Assembly: GCA_949282265.1 (NCBI GenBank)
Contig: CASDOZ010000005.1
Coordinates: 1-64,000 of the forward strand
DNA from: an uncultured Bacteroidales bacterium
GTDB taxonomy: Bacteria; Bacteroidota; Bacteroidia; Bacteroidales; Paludibacteraceae
Direction: 5' to 3'
DNA: 64,000 bases
Each line of letters begins with the position of its first letter. Positions within the stretch are counted from its first letter, which is position 1. Positions 27,296 through 36,925 of the stretch are shown piece after piece. Position numbers and translations under genes: made by a program. Under the pieces are notes generated by a model that saw only the letters and a program-made list of their open reading frames with translations, did not search any database and was not told the DNA's origin.

Positions 27296-27832
27296 TTAAA
27301 AGATAGCAGCATCGGCTACTTCCGAAGCGGCATCTTCGCCTTTCAGCACACTGATAATAGTCAGCGCGAAATCCGCTGCGACTCCCGGTCCCTTCGCCGT
27401 TATGATATTTTTGGATTCCACCAACACGCCGCCGATAAAACTATCACCCAAGGCCGATTCAAAACCAGGATAACAGGTTGCTTGTTTGCCCTCCAGCAAA
27501 CCCAGCTGCCCCAAGACGGAAGGTGCGGCACAAATGGCAGCCAAATATTTCCCTGCCGCATTGAATTGTTTCAACAATGCGCACAAACCCTCATGTTCGC
27601 CCAAATTTTTCGTTCCTGGCATACCTCCCGGCAAAACCAGCATTTCCGCATCGGCAAAATCTTTTGCAGAAAAAAGACTGTCCGACTTGACGGTTATGCC
27701 ATGGGCGCCATTTACATATTCACGTTCCGAAACGGAAACCGTACATACCTCCACACCTGCACGACGTAACAAATCAATTGTCGCTATCGCTTCTATTTCT
27801 TCAAAGCCATCGGCTAAAAACACATATACCAT
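27296..27832 (-). CDS. DJ-1/PfpI-family protein
   Basis: The 178-residue protein has the DJ-1 nucleophile elbow with Cys101 in AAICAAPSVLG and the conserved glutamate of the GFEEIE segment near residue 12. The length is typical. Relatives such as YajL and DJ-1 act as deglycases or chaperones under oxidative or carbonyl stress; the exact activity here is not known. It sits 16 bases after tonB and 39 bases before the TPR gene, inside the same - strand run. Confidence 0.9.
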   Translation of the reverse strand: MVYVFLADGFEEIEAIATIDLLRRAGVEVCTVSVSEREYVNGAHGITVKSDSLFSAKDFADAEMLVLPGGMPGTKNLGEHEGLCALLKQFNAAGKYLAAICAAPSVLGQLGLLEGKQATCYPGFESALGDSFIGGVLVESKNIITAKGPGVAADFALTIISVLKGEDAASEVADAAIF

Positions 27833-27848
27833 GATTCAAAAGTTTTAT

Positions 27849-28637
27849 TTATCTCAATTTAAAATTGTAAGTAATTGTGCCGGATACCTCGTTCGTTCCT
27901 GCCGTAAAACGAGCCGATTGTGCAGCCTTCATAGCCGCATTACGCACCGTTGTGTCTGAAATTGTCGTACCAGAACCTATTGACGTGCTGATAACACGCC
28001 CTTCTGCATTAACTCTGATGACAACAACAACCCGACCTTCCACGTCTGTGTCATAAACAGGCTCCGCCAATCGGCCATTGAGCGAGCGACCATTGAGCGA
28101 CCACGAATTTCCGCCCGACTGTCCCTGCCCGACCGGGTTACCTTGCCGGTCGTCATTCTGCGTGTCGCCACTGCCCGTGCTTCCTTGGTTACTGCCGAAA
28201 ACGCCACCCAATTTGGCAGCTTTGTCAATAGCCTCCTGTTGCCGCCTGCGCTCAGCTTCGGCCTGCTCCTGCGCCCGACGTTCCGCTTCAAGGCGTGCCT
28301 GCTCTTCCTGCCGTTGCCGGCGCAACAACTCGGCTTGCTCCGCCTGCTTGCGTTTGTCCGCTTCACTTTGCTCCGGCACTTCCAGCGATGGTTCATCTTG
28401 TGTCAGCACATCATTGTTAGTCGGTGCGGAAGGCGTCGGTGGCGGGGCTACCGGCGTGGAAACTGTTTCCTGCAATTCACCGTAGCCTGCACCCATTTCC
28501 GCTTCGCCAAAACTGACCAGAATGCCCTCATCTTCTTCTTTCTGTGGAACATCCATATACACAAACAACAGAATCAGCAACACACACAGACATGATGCGA
28601 ACGAGCCAATGATACCATATATTTGTGATTTGTTCAT
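27849..28637 (-). CDS. tonB: TonB-family energy transducer
   Basis: The 262-residue protein has one N-terminal membrane segment (about 8-27) and a Pro-rich stretch. A long charged helix (QAELLRRQRQEEQARLEAERR and on, about 95-140) resembles the middle of TolA. The C terminus is of TonB type (GRVVVVIRVNAEGRVISTSI to the end). It should span the periplasm and pass proton-motive energy from ExbB-ExbD to outer-membrane receptors such as 13767-16922. It overlaps exbD by 4 bases. Confidence 0.9.
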   Translation of the reverse strand: MNKSQIYGIIGSFASCLCVLLILLFVYMDVPQKEEDEGILVSFGEAEMGAGYGELQETVSTPVAPPPTPSAPTNNDVLTQDEPSLEVPEQSEADKRKQAEQAELLRRQRQEEQARLEAERRAQEQAEAERRRQQEAIDKAAKLGGVFGSNQGSTGSGDTQNDDRQGNPVGQGQSGGNSWSLNGRSLNGRLAEPVYDTDVEGRVVVVIRVNAEGRVISTSIGSGTTISDTTVRNAAMKAAQSARFTAGTNEVSGTITYNFKLR

Positions 28638-29047
28638 TTGGATTTCTTAGTGGAAATTACAAGTTTCAACTTATGTTGGTTAGCGATATCCAAAACACGC
28701 ACGACCTCTTTATATGCGATGTCCTGGTCGGCATGCAAAGCGATATATACGCTTGAATCCTGAGCCGCAATATCGACCAGACATGCTTCCAGCGCATCCG
28801 GTTCAATTTGCATCGGCTTGTCCTTGCCGCGCGCGACATAATAGTTCCCCAGCGCATCAATCGACACTTTTGCAACAACGGCTTTTGTCGTTGTCTGCGC
28901 TTTGCTTTGCGGCAGATTTATTTTGATGTCGTTAGGCGATGACATGGTACTTGCCATGACAAAAAACAACAACAGCAGGAAAATCAAGTCCGTCATGGAC
29001 GACATGCTGAAAGTTGCTTCCACCTTGTTTCTATGTTTAAGTGCCAC
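28634..29047 (-). CDS. exbD: ExbD/TolR biopolymer transport protein
   Basis: The 137-residue protein has one membrane segment (about 18-36, MTDLIFLLLLFFVMAS) carrying the conserved Asp (Asp18 region, SMTDLIF) used for proton flow. A periplasmic domain follows. It forms the motor with ExbB (27 bases upstream) and drives TonB (4-base overlap downstream). Confidence 0.94.
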   Translation of the reverse strand: MALKHRNKVEATFSMSSMTDLIFLLLLFFVMASTMSSPNDIKINLPQSKAQTTTKAVVAKVSIDALGNYYVARGKDKPMQIEPDALEACLVDIAAQDSSVYIALHADQDIAYKEVVRVLDIANQHKLKLVISTKKSK

Positions 29048-29074
29048 GATATTCGTATTTTTAGTTTGTCTGAA

Positions 29075-29785
29075 TTATTTTGCCGGTTCGTTAAGCAAAT
29101 CAAGGAATTCCATAGTGCGGGTTTCCAGTTTGCGAACCACGGAATCGATACGCGATACCAGATAATTGTAGGCGAAATACGCCAAGATGCCGACTATCAA
29201 ACCGCCGATTGTAGTTACCATAGCCGTGTACATGCCTTCCGACAACGCGCTCAGTTCAATCGTGCCGCCCGAAGTCTGTGCCATGTTGTAAAACGTCTTT
29301 ACCATACCGAGCACGGTTCCAAGGAAACCGAGCATGGGAGCGCCACCCGATATGGAAGCCATTATAACCAAACCTTTTTCCAGTTTGGCGATTTCTATGT
29401 TTCCCACATTTTCTATGGCCACAAGCACATCGCTCATTGGCCGGCCAATGCGGCTGATCCCTTTTTCCACCATACGAGCCGACGGCGAATTTGCTTCCGC
29501 ACAAAGTTTGACCGCAGATTCGATTTTCCCATCATAAATGTAATCCTTTATCCTGTCCATAAAGGTTTTATCTTCTTTTGAGGCTTTGTTTATCGTGAGC
29601 AGGCGCTCAATAAACAAATAAACGGCACCGGCAAACATCAAGGCCAACAAAATCATTATCGGCCCACCATACACGGCCATTGTCCATAAATTCATTTTTT
29701 CCGGTTCAGCCGCTGTTTCCATCGGCAACGTGGCCGCCACATTGGCCACATCTTGCAATAAAATCCAAAGCATGTCCATAATCAA
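29075..29785 (-). CDS. exbB: ExbB/TolQ/MotA-family proton channel
   Basis: The 236-residue inner-membrane protein has three membrane segments (about 40-62, 130-155, 170-195). The conserved core is GGAPMLGFLGTVLGMVKTF and GMYTAMVTTIGGLIVGILAY. It conducts protons with ExbD to energise TonB. It lies 49 bases after pdxJ, a pairing also seen in other Bacteroidales. Confidence 0.94.
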   Translation of the reverse strand: MIMDMLWILLQDVANVAATLPMETAAEPEKMNLWTMAVYGGPIMILLALMFAGAVYLFIERLLTINKASKEDKTFMDRIKDYIYDGKIESAVKLCAEANSPSARMVEKGISRIGRPMSDVLVAIENVGNIEIAKLEKGLVIMASISGGAPMLGFLGTVLGMVKTFYNMAQTSGGTIELSALSEGMYTAMVTTIGGLIVGILAYFAYNYLVSRIDSVVRKLETRTMEFLDLLNEPAK

Positions 29786-29834
29786 GTTTTTGCTATCTTG
29801 TTTCTATTTATTTTTAATCAACAATCTATACCAA

Positions 29835-30548
29835 TTATACCAAACATTTTTTATAAGCGTCTATGGTCTTCTCTAACCCCAAATACAAGGCATCGCATAT
29901 CAACGCATGTCCTATGGAAACTTCATCCATAAACGGGATATTTTTTTTGAGGAAAGCCAAATTGTCCAAATTCAAATCGTGCCCGGCATTCAATCCTAAA
30001 CCCACTTCACGGGCTTTCAAAGCAGCAGCCACAAAAGGTGCAACAGCCTGTCCGCGGTCAAAATGATACATAGAAGCGTACGGCTCCGTATAAAGTTCTA
30101 CCCTGTCAGCGCCAGCACGTTTCGCATATTCCACCATACGTGGTTCCGGATTGACAAAAATAGAAACACGGATGCCTTCCGCCTTGAGTTCTGACACAAG
30201 TTCCGTCAAAAAATCCAAATGGGCCACAGTGTCCCAGCCTTCGTGCGATGTCAGGTCGCTTGGTGCATCCGGCACCAAAGTTACCTGAGCCGGTTTCACC
30301 GTTTTAACCAACTTTATAAACTTATCGCACGGATAACCTTCTATGTTGAACTCCGTTGTCACTATTTGTTTCAAATCATAGACATCCTGATAGCGGATAT
30401 GACGTTCATCAGGACGTGGATGTACTGTTATACCATCTGCTCCGAAACGCTCACAATCCATTGCGACACGCAACACATCAGGCATATTCCCCCCACGAGC
30501 ATTCCGCAATGTCGCTATTTTGTTTATATTTACGCTCAATTTTGTCAT
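29835..30548 (-). CDS. pdxJ: Pyridoxine 5'-phosphate synthase
   Basis: The 237-residue TIM-barrel enzyme condenses deoxyxylulose 5-phosphate with 3-amino-2-oxopropyl phosphate to give pyridoxine 5'-phosphate, the last ring-forming step of vitamin B6 synthesis. Family motifs are [41 protein letters not shown] and [10 protein letters not shown] chose MTKLSVN at 30548; the open frame adds three codons. It heads the eight-gene - strand run. Confidence 0.95.
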   Translation of the reverse strand: MTKLSVNINKIATLRNARGGNMPDVLRVAMDCERFGADGITVHPRPDERHIRYQDVYDLKQIVTTEFNIEGYPCDKFIKLVKTVKPAQVTLVPDAPSDLTSHEGWDTVAHLDFLTELVSELKAEGIRVSIFVNPEPRMVEYAKRAGADRVELYTEPYASMYHFDRGQAVAPFVAAALKAREVGLGLNAGHDLNLDNLAFLKKNIPFMDEVSIGHALICDALYLGLEKTIDAYKKCLV

Positions 30549-30578
30549 ACCAAACAAAGATGTTTAAATATTTGGGTG

Positions 30579-30586
30579 CAAATGTA
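30579..30586 (-). promoter_or_regulatory. pdxJ operon -7 element
   Basis: On the - strand TACATTTG, 30 bases upstream of the pdxJ ATG. No convincing -33 element was found. It would serve pdxJ-exbB-exbD-tonB and probably the genes beyond. Confidence 0.5.
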
Positions 30587-30717
30587 CAAAAAAAACAGAC
30601 ATGGCAGGCATATATATTGAAGATTTGAAGTATTGTTTTTGTTATAAAATCTTTATTATAACGTCCATACCTTGCATGATAGTATGGTACGGCACAGTAT
30701 ATATCATAAAAAAAATG

Positions 30718-30725
30718 TACTTTTG
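30718..30725 (+). promoter_or_regulatory. nadK operon -7 element
   Basis: TACTTTTG, 29 bases before the nadK ATG at 30755. The upstream TTG of the open frame (30740) would fall near the expected transcript start, which supports the ATG. Confidence 0.55.
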
Positions 30726-30754
30726 CATCGGAAAACAAGTTGAAAACCGAATTT

Positions 30755-31630
30755 ATGAACATAGCTATTTTTGGAAACACATACCGTAAAACAACTGCTA
30801 GGCTGGTGGTGCACGTCATACATTTTCTAGAATCCCAAGGCGTAGACATTCATATCGAACCTGAATTATATGCCGCCATCCAACATAAAATCAGCCCCAA
30901 AGCCCAGCCTCTTTCTCCTGACAACGGACAAATGCCGGATGTCGCATTAAGCATAGGCGGAGATGGTACTTTTTTAACAACTGCTTCCAAAATCAGGGAT
31001 AAAAACATCCCGATATTAGGTATCAACAGCGGACGGCTAGGATTCTTGGCTGACGTTAGCAGCCATGAAGTAGAGACCGTTTTGCAGGATATTTTACACA
31101 ACAATTACACCATAGAACAGCGTTCATTGTTACAAGTCATAACCTCAGACGACTCTGGAGAAGGCTATCCATTTGGATTAAACGAGGTGGCTGTGCTGAA
31201 GCAGGATTTGTCTTCCATGATAAGCGTAGACACTTTTATCAACAACGAACATTTACATACATATCAAGCTGACGGGCTTATCATAGCAACGCCAACGGGC
31301 TCCACAGCCTACAACATGAGCGTCGGAGGACCATTGTTAGTTCCACAAACCAAGAATTTCATTATCAGTCCTGTTGCATCACACAGTCTGAATGTAAAAC
31401 CATTGGTCATTCCTGACGACTGGGAAATCCACCTAAAAATCAAAAGCCGTTCACATAGTTACCTGGTTTCCATAGACGGCCGTTCACAAATTATGCAGCA
31501 GGAAACCGAACTTACCATAAAAAAAGCACCATACACGATAAAGGTAGTTAAACAAGACTCTCATTCATTCTTCAATTCATTAAAAAGCAAATTGTTGTGG
31601 GGTGTGGATAAACGCATCAACGAAAAATAG
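30755..31630 (+). CDS. nadK: NAD kinase
   Basis: The 291-residue enzyme phosphorylates NAD to NADP. The diagnostic GGDGTFL motif and the second motif GSTAYNMSVGGPLL are present, with NEVAVLK before them. It is the first gene of a nadK-fmt-HD operon with gaps of 21 and 16 bases, divergent from pdxJ. Confidence 0.96.
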   Translation: MNIAIFGNTYRKTTARLVVHVIHFLESQGVDIHIEPELYAAIQHKISPKAQPLSPDNGQMPDVALSIGGDGTFLTTASKIRDKNIPILGINSGRLGFLADVSSHEVETVLQDILHNNYTIEQRSLLQVITSDDSGEGYPFGLNEVAVLKQDLSSMISVDTFINNEHLHTYQADGLIIATPTGSTAYNMSVGGPLLVPQTKNFIISPVASHSLNVKPLVIPDDWEIHLKIKSRSHSYLVSIDGRSQIMQQETELTIKKAPYTIKVVKQDSHSFFNSLKSKLLWGVDKRINEK

Positions 31631-31651
31631 CTAAATCAGAGTTTTATTATT

Positions 31652-32593
31652 ATGAAAAAGGAAGATTTGCGTATCGTATACATGGGAACGCCCGATTTTG
31701 CCGTAGAAAGCCTGCGAGCACTTATTGATGGCGGATACAATGTGGTTGCCGTCATTACAATGCCGGACAAACCAGCCGGACGCGGGCACAAAATACAATT
31801 TTCGCCTGTAAAAGAATTTGCTTTGCACCATAACCTGCCTGTCTTACAGCCAGAAAAGCTAAAAAATGAAGATTTTCTGCGGCAGCTCGCGTCCTACAAG
31901 GCCGACCTGCAAATCGTGGTAGCCTTCCGCATGTTACCCGAAGTCGTATGGAATATGCCACGTTTGGGAACATTCAATTTACACGCATCGCTTTTGCCGA
32001 AATACAGAGGCGCAGCACCGATAAACTGGGCTGTCATAAACGGCGAAAAACAAACCGGCGTAACCACTTTTTTTCTAAAACACGAAATCGATACGGGGAA
32101 TATTATCATGCAAGAAAGCATCGAAATTGGCGACAATGAAAATGCCGGCTCCGTGCACGACCGCCTGATGGTGTTGGGTGCAAAACTTGTAACACGTACC
32201 GTGGATTCCATCCTTGCTGGAAACGTCGTTACCACTCCCCAACCGTCACTGTTGCCGGAAGAAATTGGAACTGCGCCCAAAATCTTCAAAGAAACATGCC
32301 GGATAGATTTTTCAAAAGGAGCACAGCAGGTCCACAATTTCATAAGGGGGCTCGCGCCTTATCCTGCTGCATGGTGCGAATTGGAAATCGGCGGGGAAAA
32401 ACAAACCGTAAAAATATATGCCGCCCAACCAGAACTCCAAGCCCACGACAAACAGCCAGGACAAATGCTGACAGACGGGAAAAATTATCTGAAATTCGCT
32501 GTTGCGGACGGATATATCAACCTATTGGAAATACAATTGCCAGGAAAAAAACGCATGTGCGTCAAAGACATGCTGAACGGCATAAGAATGTAA
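31652..32593 (+). CDS. fmt: Methionyl-tRNA formyltransferase
   Basis: The 313-residue enzyme formylates initiator Met-tRNA with 10-formyl-tetrahydrofolate. Motifs: IVYMGTPDFAVESL at the N terminus, and the catalytic region NLHASLLPKYRGAAPINWAV followed by GVTTFFL. The C-terminal OB-like tRNA-binding domain starts near residue 210. It is co-transcribed with nadK. Confidence 0.97.
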   Translation: MKKEDLRIVYMGTPDFAVESLRALIDGGYNVVAVITMPDKPAGRGHKIQFSPVKEFALHHNLPVLQPEKLKNEDFLRQLASYKADLQIVVAFRMLPEVVWNMPRLGTFNLHASLLPKYRGAAPINWAVINGEKQTGVTTFFLKHEIDTGNIIMQESIEIGDNENAGSVHDRLMVLGAKLVTRTVDSILAGNVVTTPQPSLLPEEIGTAPKIFKETCRIDFSKGAQQVHNFIRGLAPYPAAWCELEIGGEKQTVKIYAAQPELQAHDKQPGQMLTDGKNYLKFAVADGYINLLEIQLPGKKRMCVKDMLNGIRM

Positions 32594-32609
32594 CGACAAA
32601 AACAGATAC

Positions 32610-33146
32610 ATGAATCCGCTAGACATCATAGAAAAATACTACGACCCCCAAAGCGAGTTATACCACATTTTGGTTACGCACAGCCGGCTGGTCACCCAAA
32701 AAGCATTGGAAGTGGCTGGCAGACACCCGGAATTGCAGGCCGACCGGAATTTCATTGCCGAAGCCGGTATGTTGCATGACATTGGCATAATCATGTGCAA
32801 TGCTCCAGGTATCTACTGCTACGGTACGCACCAATACATAGAACATGGCTATTTAGGCGCAGAACTATTACGCCAAGAAGGACTGCCAAAACATGCGCAC
32901 GTCGCTGAACGCCATACTGGAACAGGAATCAGCAAACAACAAATAGAACAGGCCGGACTACCAATTCCGCCAGCCGATTACTTCCCCATCAGCATCGAAG
33001 AACAAATTATTTGCTACGCCGACAAATTTTTCTCGAAAACACGGTTGACAGAAGAAAAAACAGTAGAACAGGCACGCACCTGCCTGAAAAAATTCGGCGA
33101 TGCAACCATCATACGTTTTGATGAAATGCACCACCGGTTCGGATAA
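32610..33146 (+). CDS. HD-domain phosphohydrolase
   Basis: The 178-residue protein has the metal-binding HD motif MLHDIG and further histidines (THQYIEHGYLGAELL, AERHTGTG), the pattern of HDIG hydrolases. The substrate is unknown; relatives act on nucleotides or cyclic nucleotides. It is the third gene of the nadK operon and converges on the DUF3078 gene; the gap includes the palindrome AAATAGCTATTT (33153-33164). Confidence 0.85.
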   Translation: MNPLDIIEKYYDPQSELYHILVTHSRLVTQKALEVAGRHPELQADRNFIAEAGMLHDIGIIMCNAPGIYCYGTHQYIEHGYLGAELLRQEGLPKHAHVAERHTGTGISKQQIEQAGLPIPPADYFPISIEEQIICYADKFFSKTRLTEEKTVEQARTCLKKFGDATIIRFDEMHHRFG

Positions 33147-33158
33147 CCTTCTAAATAG

Positions 33159-34730
33159 CTATTTGAAACTATGCGCAAAACCGAAACTAATAAATTCCTT
33201 GAATTGTAAGCGGGCTTTTTCGTCATCAGCCATGATAACCGTATTGTCATAACGAGGATACAAGCTGATACGTGTTGTCAGAAAACGGTTGACAACAAAA
33301 TTGCAGACCAATTCCAATTCGGTTTCTATTTTTTTATAATTCGTATAGAAATAGAATTTGCTCACCAGCGATATTTCCTCCAACGGCTTCCAAGTGTATT
33401 CTATACGCACGGAACTACCTAATTCATGCAACACGCGCTTGCCATGCTCCACACTGAATGCAGTCTGGTCTATACGTATCGTATCATGCACATATACATA
33501 TTTATAGGTAAGCGGCGACAGCACAATAGACAAATCAGAATTCGGTTTATAATCCATACCAACTGCCACATTGAAACGCAAAGGTGAAAAGAAAGCGGTC
33601 TTCAATTTTGTAGAATTCATGCCGTCATACGTATCGAACAATTGGGTCAGCAATTCGGCAGAAGCGGAATAATAGAAATCATTAAAAGCCTTGATTCCCA
33701 ATTTACTGTATATTTTAAAAACATCGTCATTCGTGCTAAGCTTATGAATTGTGTCACCAGAGATACTGTTAAAGCCAGCACGCCATTCCCCCGAATTTTC
33801 CCAAGTTACATTTTTTTTGTTGTCATACTTCACAGAACCAGACAATATACCCAAAATGGCCATGTTGCTATTTCCGCCTTTATACCAGTTGGGGGATATA
33901 TAATTTTGTGTAAATTGCAACAACGCATTGCCAGATGCAACCCATTTGCGTAAAGCAATTTTTTTTACACGCAAGCGCTGCCGTTCTTCCATTTTTTCCA
34001 AATCAAACAGAGAACGCTCTGGTAGGACAGCCTTATCCTGTGGTATATAACGTGTCTGAAAACGTTGAGGATCAGGCAATCGGTCAAAAGTAGTCGAATA
34101 AACATCCATCATTGTCGCTGTAATCTGACGACAAGCCTCCTCACGCAAAGCTGCAATTTCACGTTCATCATCAAACATGCTAATAGCCATCGAATCCTTT
34201 TTTGGCATTCCAAGTGCGGTTGCAGGCTTACCAAAATACATTTTCCCAAAATCTAGTGGCTGTACAAAATCTGTATCCAAATTTCTTGGACGCAAGACTA
34301 GTTCCCCCAACAAGGGATGCACACCTTTTTGTTCCTGTATACGTTTGCTAATCTGTATGGAATCAAGATAGCCCAAATGCAAAGGAACGATGGTCGTTGT
34401 ATCATACTTACTACGAAATTGCGCAATGGAATCTCGACGACGTTGTTCAGCAGCTTCCTCTTCCGCCCGCTTACGCGCAAGCTCTTGTCCCTGCTTCTGA
34501 AGCATACGAAACAACATTTCTTCCAATGCCTGCTCACTGTCAACAGTTTGCAACAATTCGCCTGCTTTTATTGTATCTGTTCGAACATGAAACGTGTCTA
34601 TCTGCGCAAGCATGGAATCCCCTTCATAAACCGTGTTTTGCTGCAACTGCAAAGAATCCACGCTCTGTGAATAAGAAACAATACTTAATAACAAGCCCAA
34701 AACAACACACACCAACCGTACTGTTTTCAT
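33159..34730 (-). CDS. DUF3078 outer-membrane-like protein
   Basis: The 523-residue protein has a signal peptide (MKTVRLVCVVLGLLLSIVSYSQ) and a charged helical segment near 70-110. The C-terminal half of amphipathic beta strands (NYISPNWYKGGNSNMAILG to FGFAHSFK) resembles an outer-membrane barrel and fits DUF3078. Function unknown. The start is chosen for the signal peptide; the open frame extends 24 codons upstream. A single-gene unit. Confidence 0.8.
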   Translation of the reverse strand: MKTVRLVCVVLGLLLSIVSYSQSVDSLQLQQNTVYEGDSMLAQIDTFHVRTDTIKAGELLQTVDSEQALEEMLFRMLQKQGQELARKRAEEEAAEQRRRDSIAQFRSKYDTTTIVPLHLGYLDSIQISKRIQEQKGVHPLLGELVLRPRNLDTDFVQPLDFGKMYFGKPATALGMPKKDSMAISMFDDEREIAALREEACRQITATMMDVYSTTFDRLPDPQRFQTRYIPQDKAVLPERSLFDLEKMEERQRLRVKKIALRKWVASGNALLQFTQNYISPNWYKGGNSNMAILGILSGSVKYDNKKNVTWENSGEWRAGFNSISGDTIHKLSTNDDVFKIYSKLGIKAFNDFYYSASAELLTQLFDTYDGMNSTKLKTAFFSPLRFNVAVGMDYKPNSDLSIVLSPLTYKYVYVHDTIRIDQTAFSVEHGKRVLHELGSSVRIEYTWKPLEEISLVSKFYFYTNYKKIETELELVCNFVVNRFLTTRISLYPRYDNTVIMADDEKARLQFKEFISFGFAHSFK

Positions 34731-34771
34731 AATGGTTTTTCTGTCTGGTCTTCTTTCATTCAAATACTGCG

Positions 34772-34802
34772 CGAAAGTACTAAAATACCATCGAACAGCC
34801 AA
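34772..34802 (-). promoter_or_regulatory. Promoter of the DUF3078 gene
   Basis: On the - strand TTG (34802-34800), 20 bases, TACTTTCG (34779-34772). The -7 element has one deviation. It lies 42 bases before the start codon. Confidence 0.5.
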
Positions 34803-34996
34803 TTTTATGCGCTTGATTTTATGAATTATTCATACCTACCACATATCTCCACATATTTCCCCTATAAACCATAAACCTGCAATGATTTCCAATTTCACAC
34901 GGATAAAATCAATAGATAGAAACTTAATTTATATTATTTAAACAGCATAATCTCTTTTTTTATAGTCCTGCAACAGAGCAACAACGTATTTTTTTA

Positions 34997-35004
34997 TAAT
35001 TTTG
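34997..35004 (+). promoter_or_regulatory. lepA -7 element
   Basis: TAATTTTG, 22 bases upstream of the lepA ATG. No -33 element was recognised. The rest of the 34731-35026 gap is AT-rich without other features. Confidence 0.5.
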
Positions 35005-35026
35005 CACCCCAAATTACATACTACGA

Positions 35027-36814
35027 ATGAAGAATATTCGCAATTTTTGTATCATAGCACATATAGACCACGGTAAAAGTACATTGGCTGACAGGCTGTT
35101 GGAGCACACCAACACCGTCCAAGTGAAAGATTTACAAGCACAGGTACTGGATGACATGGACTTGGAACGGGAACGCGGAATCACGATTAAAAGCCATGCC
35201 ATACAAATGCAATATGAGCTAAACGGAGAAAAATATACCCTGAACCTTATTGACACGCCGGGACACGTCGATTTCTCGTACGAAGTTTCGCGTTCCATTG
35301 CAGCATGCGAAGGTGCCCTGCTCATTGTAGATGCTACACAAGGTATTCAGGCACAGACCATCTCCAACCTATACATGGCTATTGAACATGATTTGGAAAT
35401 CATACCTGTCATGAACAAAATGGACATGGACAGTGCCATGCCCGATGAAGTCGAGGACCAAATCATTGAACTGATCGGCTGCAAACGCGAAAGCATCATA
35501 CGCGCCAGCGGGAAAACCGGACTTGGCGTTGAAGAAATCCTGCAAGCCATAGTGGAAAGAATCCCTGCACCACAAGGAGATCCCAATGCACCGCTGCAAT
35601 GCCTGATTTTCGACTCCGTATTCAACCCTTTCAGGGGAATCATAGCCTATTTCAAAATCGTGAACGGCACCATCCGATCCGGCGATTTGGTCAAATTCGT
35701 TGCAACCGAAAAGGAATACGATGCAGACGAAATAGGCATCCTGAAATTGGACATGGTACCGCAACAACAATTGTCGGCAGGAAACGTAGGCTATATTATT
35801 TCCGGCATAAAGACTTCGAAAGAAGTCAAGGTCGGCGACACAATCACCCACGTGAAACGGCCATGTGAACAAGCCATTTCCGGTTTTGAGGAAGTCAAGC
35901 CAATGGTTTTTGCCGGAGTGTATCCAATTGACAACGAAGACTTTGAAGACTTGCGCAGTTCCATAGAAAAACTGCAACTAAACGATGCGTCGCTTACTTT
36001 CGAGCCGGAATCGTCCATCGCGCTCGGCTTCGGATTCAGGTGCGGTTTTCTGGGAATGCTCCACATGGAAATCATCCAGGAACGGCTTGACCGAGAGTTC
36101 GACATGAACGTCATAACGACAGTGCCGAACGTATCATACAAGGTCTATACGAAAAAGAACGAGTGCATTGAAGTGCACAACCCATCCGGATTGCCCGACA
36201 TAACACTGATTGACCACATCGAAGAACCATATATACGAGCTTCAATCATCACACGTAGCGAATACATTGGTCCAATCATGACACTATGCTTAGATAAACG
36301 TGGAGAACTTGTCAAACAAGAATATATCTCCGGTGACCGTATGGAGTTGCTGTTTGACATGCCTCTGGGTGAAATCGTATTTGACTTTTACGACAAACTG
36401 AAAAGTATTTCAAAAGGATATGCGTCATTTGATTATCACATGAACGGCTATCGGCCATCAAAGTTGATAAAATTGGATATATTACTGAACGGTGAGTCAG
36501 TCGATGCACTTTCATCACTGATCCACATAGACAATGCAATGGCACTCGGACGGCGCATGTGCGAAAAATTAAAAGAATTGATTCCTCGGCAACAATTTGA
36601 CATCGCTATCCAAGCTGCTATCGGCGCGAAAATCATTGCCCGCGAAACCGTCAAAGCCGTGCGGAAGGATGTTACTGCCAAATGTTACGGAGGTGATGTG
36701 TCGCGCAAACGGAAATTGCTGGAAAAGCAAAAACGAGGAAAAAAACGCATGAAACAAATCGGCTCAGTTGAAGTGCCGCAAAAAGCTTTTCTAGCTGTCT
36801 TAAAATTAGATTAA
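35027..36814 (+). CDS. lepA: Elongation factor 4 (LepA)
   Basis: The 595-residue translational GTPase binds stalled or initiating ribosomes. G1 is [14 protein letters not shown]2 RGITIK, G3 DTPGHVDF and G4 NKMD. The LepA-specific C-terminal domain ([22 protein letters not shown]) is intact. The length is typical. Monocistronic. Confidence 0.98.
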   Translation: MKNIRNFCIIAHIDHGKSTLADRLLEHTNTVQVKDLQAQVLDDMDLERERGITIKSHAIQMQYELNGEKYTLNLIDTPGHVDFSYEVSRSIAACEGALLIVDATQGIQAQTISNLYMAIEHDLEIIPVMNKMDMDSAMPDEVEDQIIELIGCKRESIIRASGKTGLGVEEILQAIVERIPAPQGDPNAPLQCLIFDSVFNPFRGIIAYFKIVNGTIRSGDLVKFVATEKEYDADEIGILKLDMVPQQQLSAGNVGYIISGIKTSKEVKVGDTITHVKRPCEQAISGFEEVKPMVFAGVYPIDNEDFEDLRSSIEKLQLNDASLTFEPESSIALGFGFRCGFLGMLHMEIIQERLDREFDMNVITTVPNVSYKVYTKKNECIEVHNPSGLPDITLIDHIEEPYIRASIITRSEYIGPIMTLCLDKRGELVKQEYISGDRMELLFDMPLGEIVFDFYDKLKSISKGYASFDYHMNGYRPSKLIKLDILLNGESVDALSSLIHIDNAMALGRRMCEKLKELIPRQQFDIAIQAAIGAKIIARETVKAVRKDVTAKCYGGDVSRKRKLLEKQKRGKKRMKQIGSVEVPQKAFLAVLKLD

Positions 36815-36925
36815 CCACCTAGCTATAAAAATTTAGTTCACTAACAAATCAGTCACAATAAAAAAAAATAATTATTTAACTCATAATCAACCAATATAGT
36901 AAACTAAATTTATAAAGAAAAAGTT

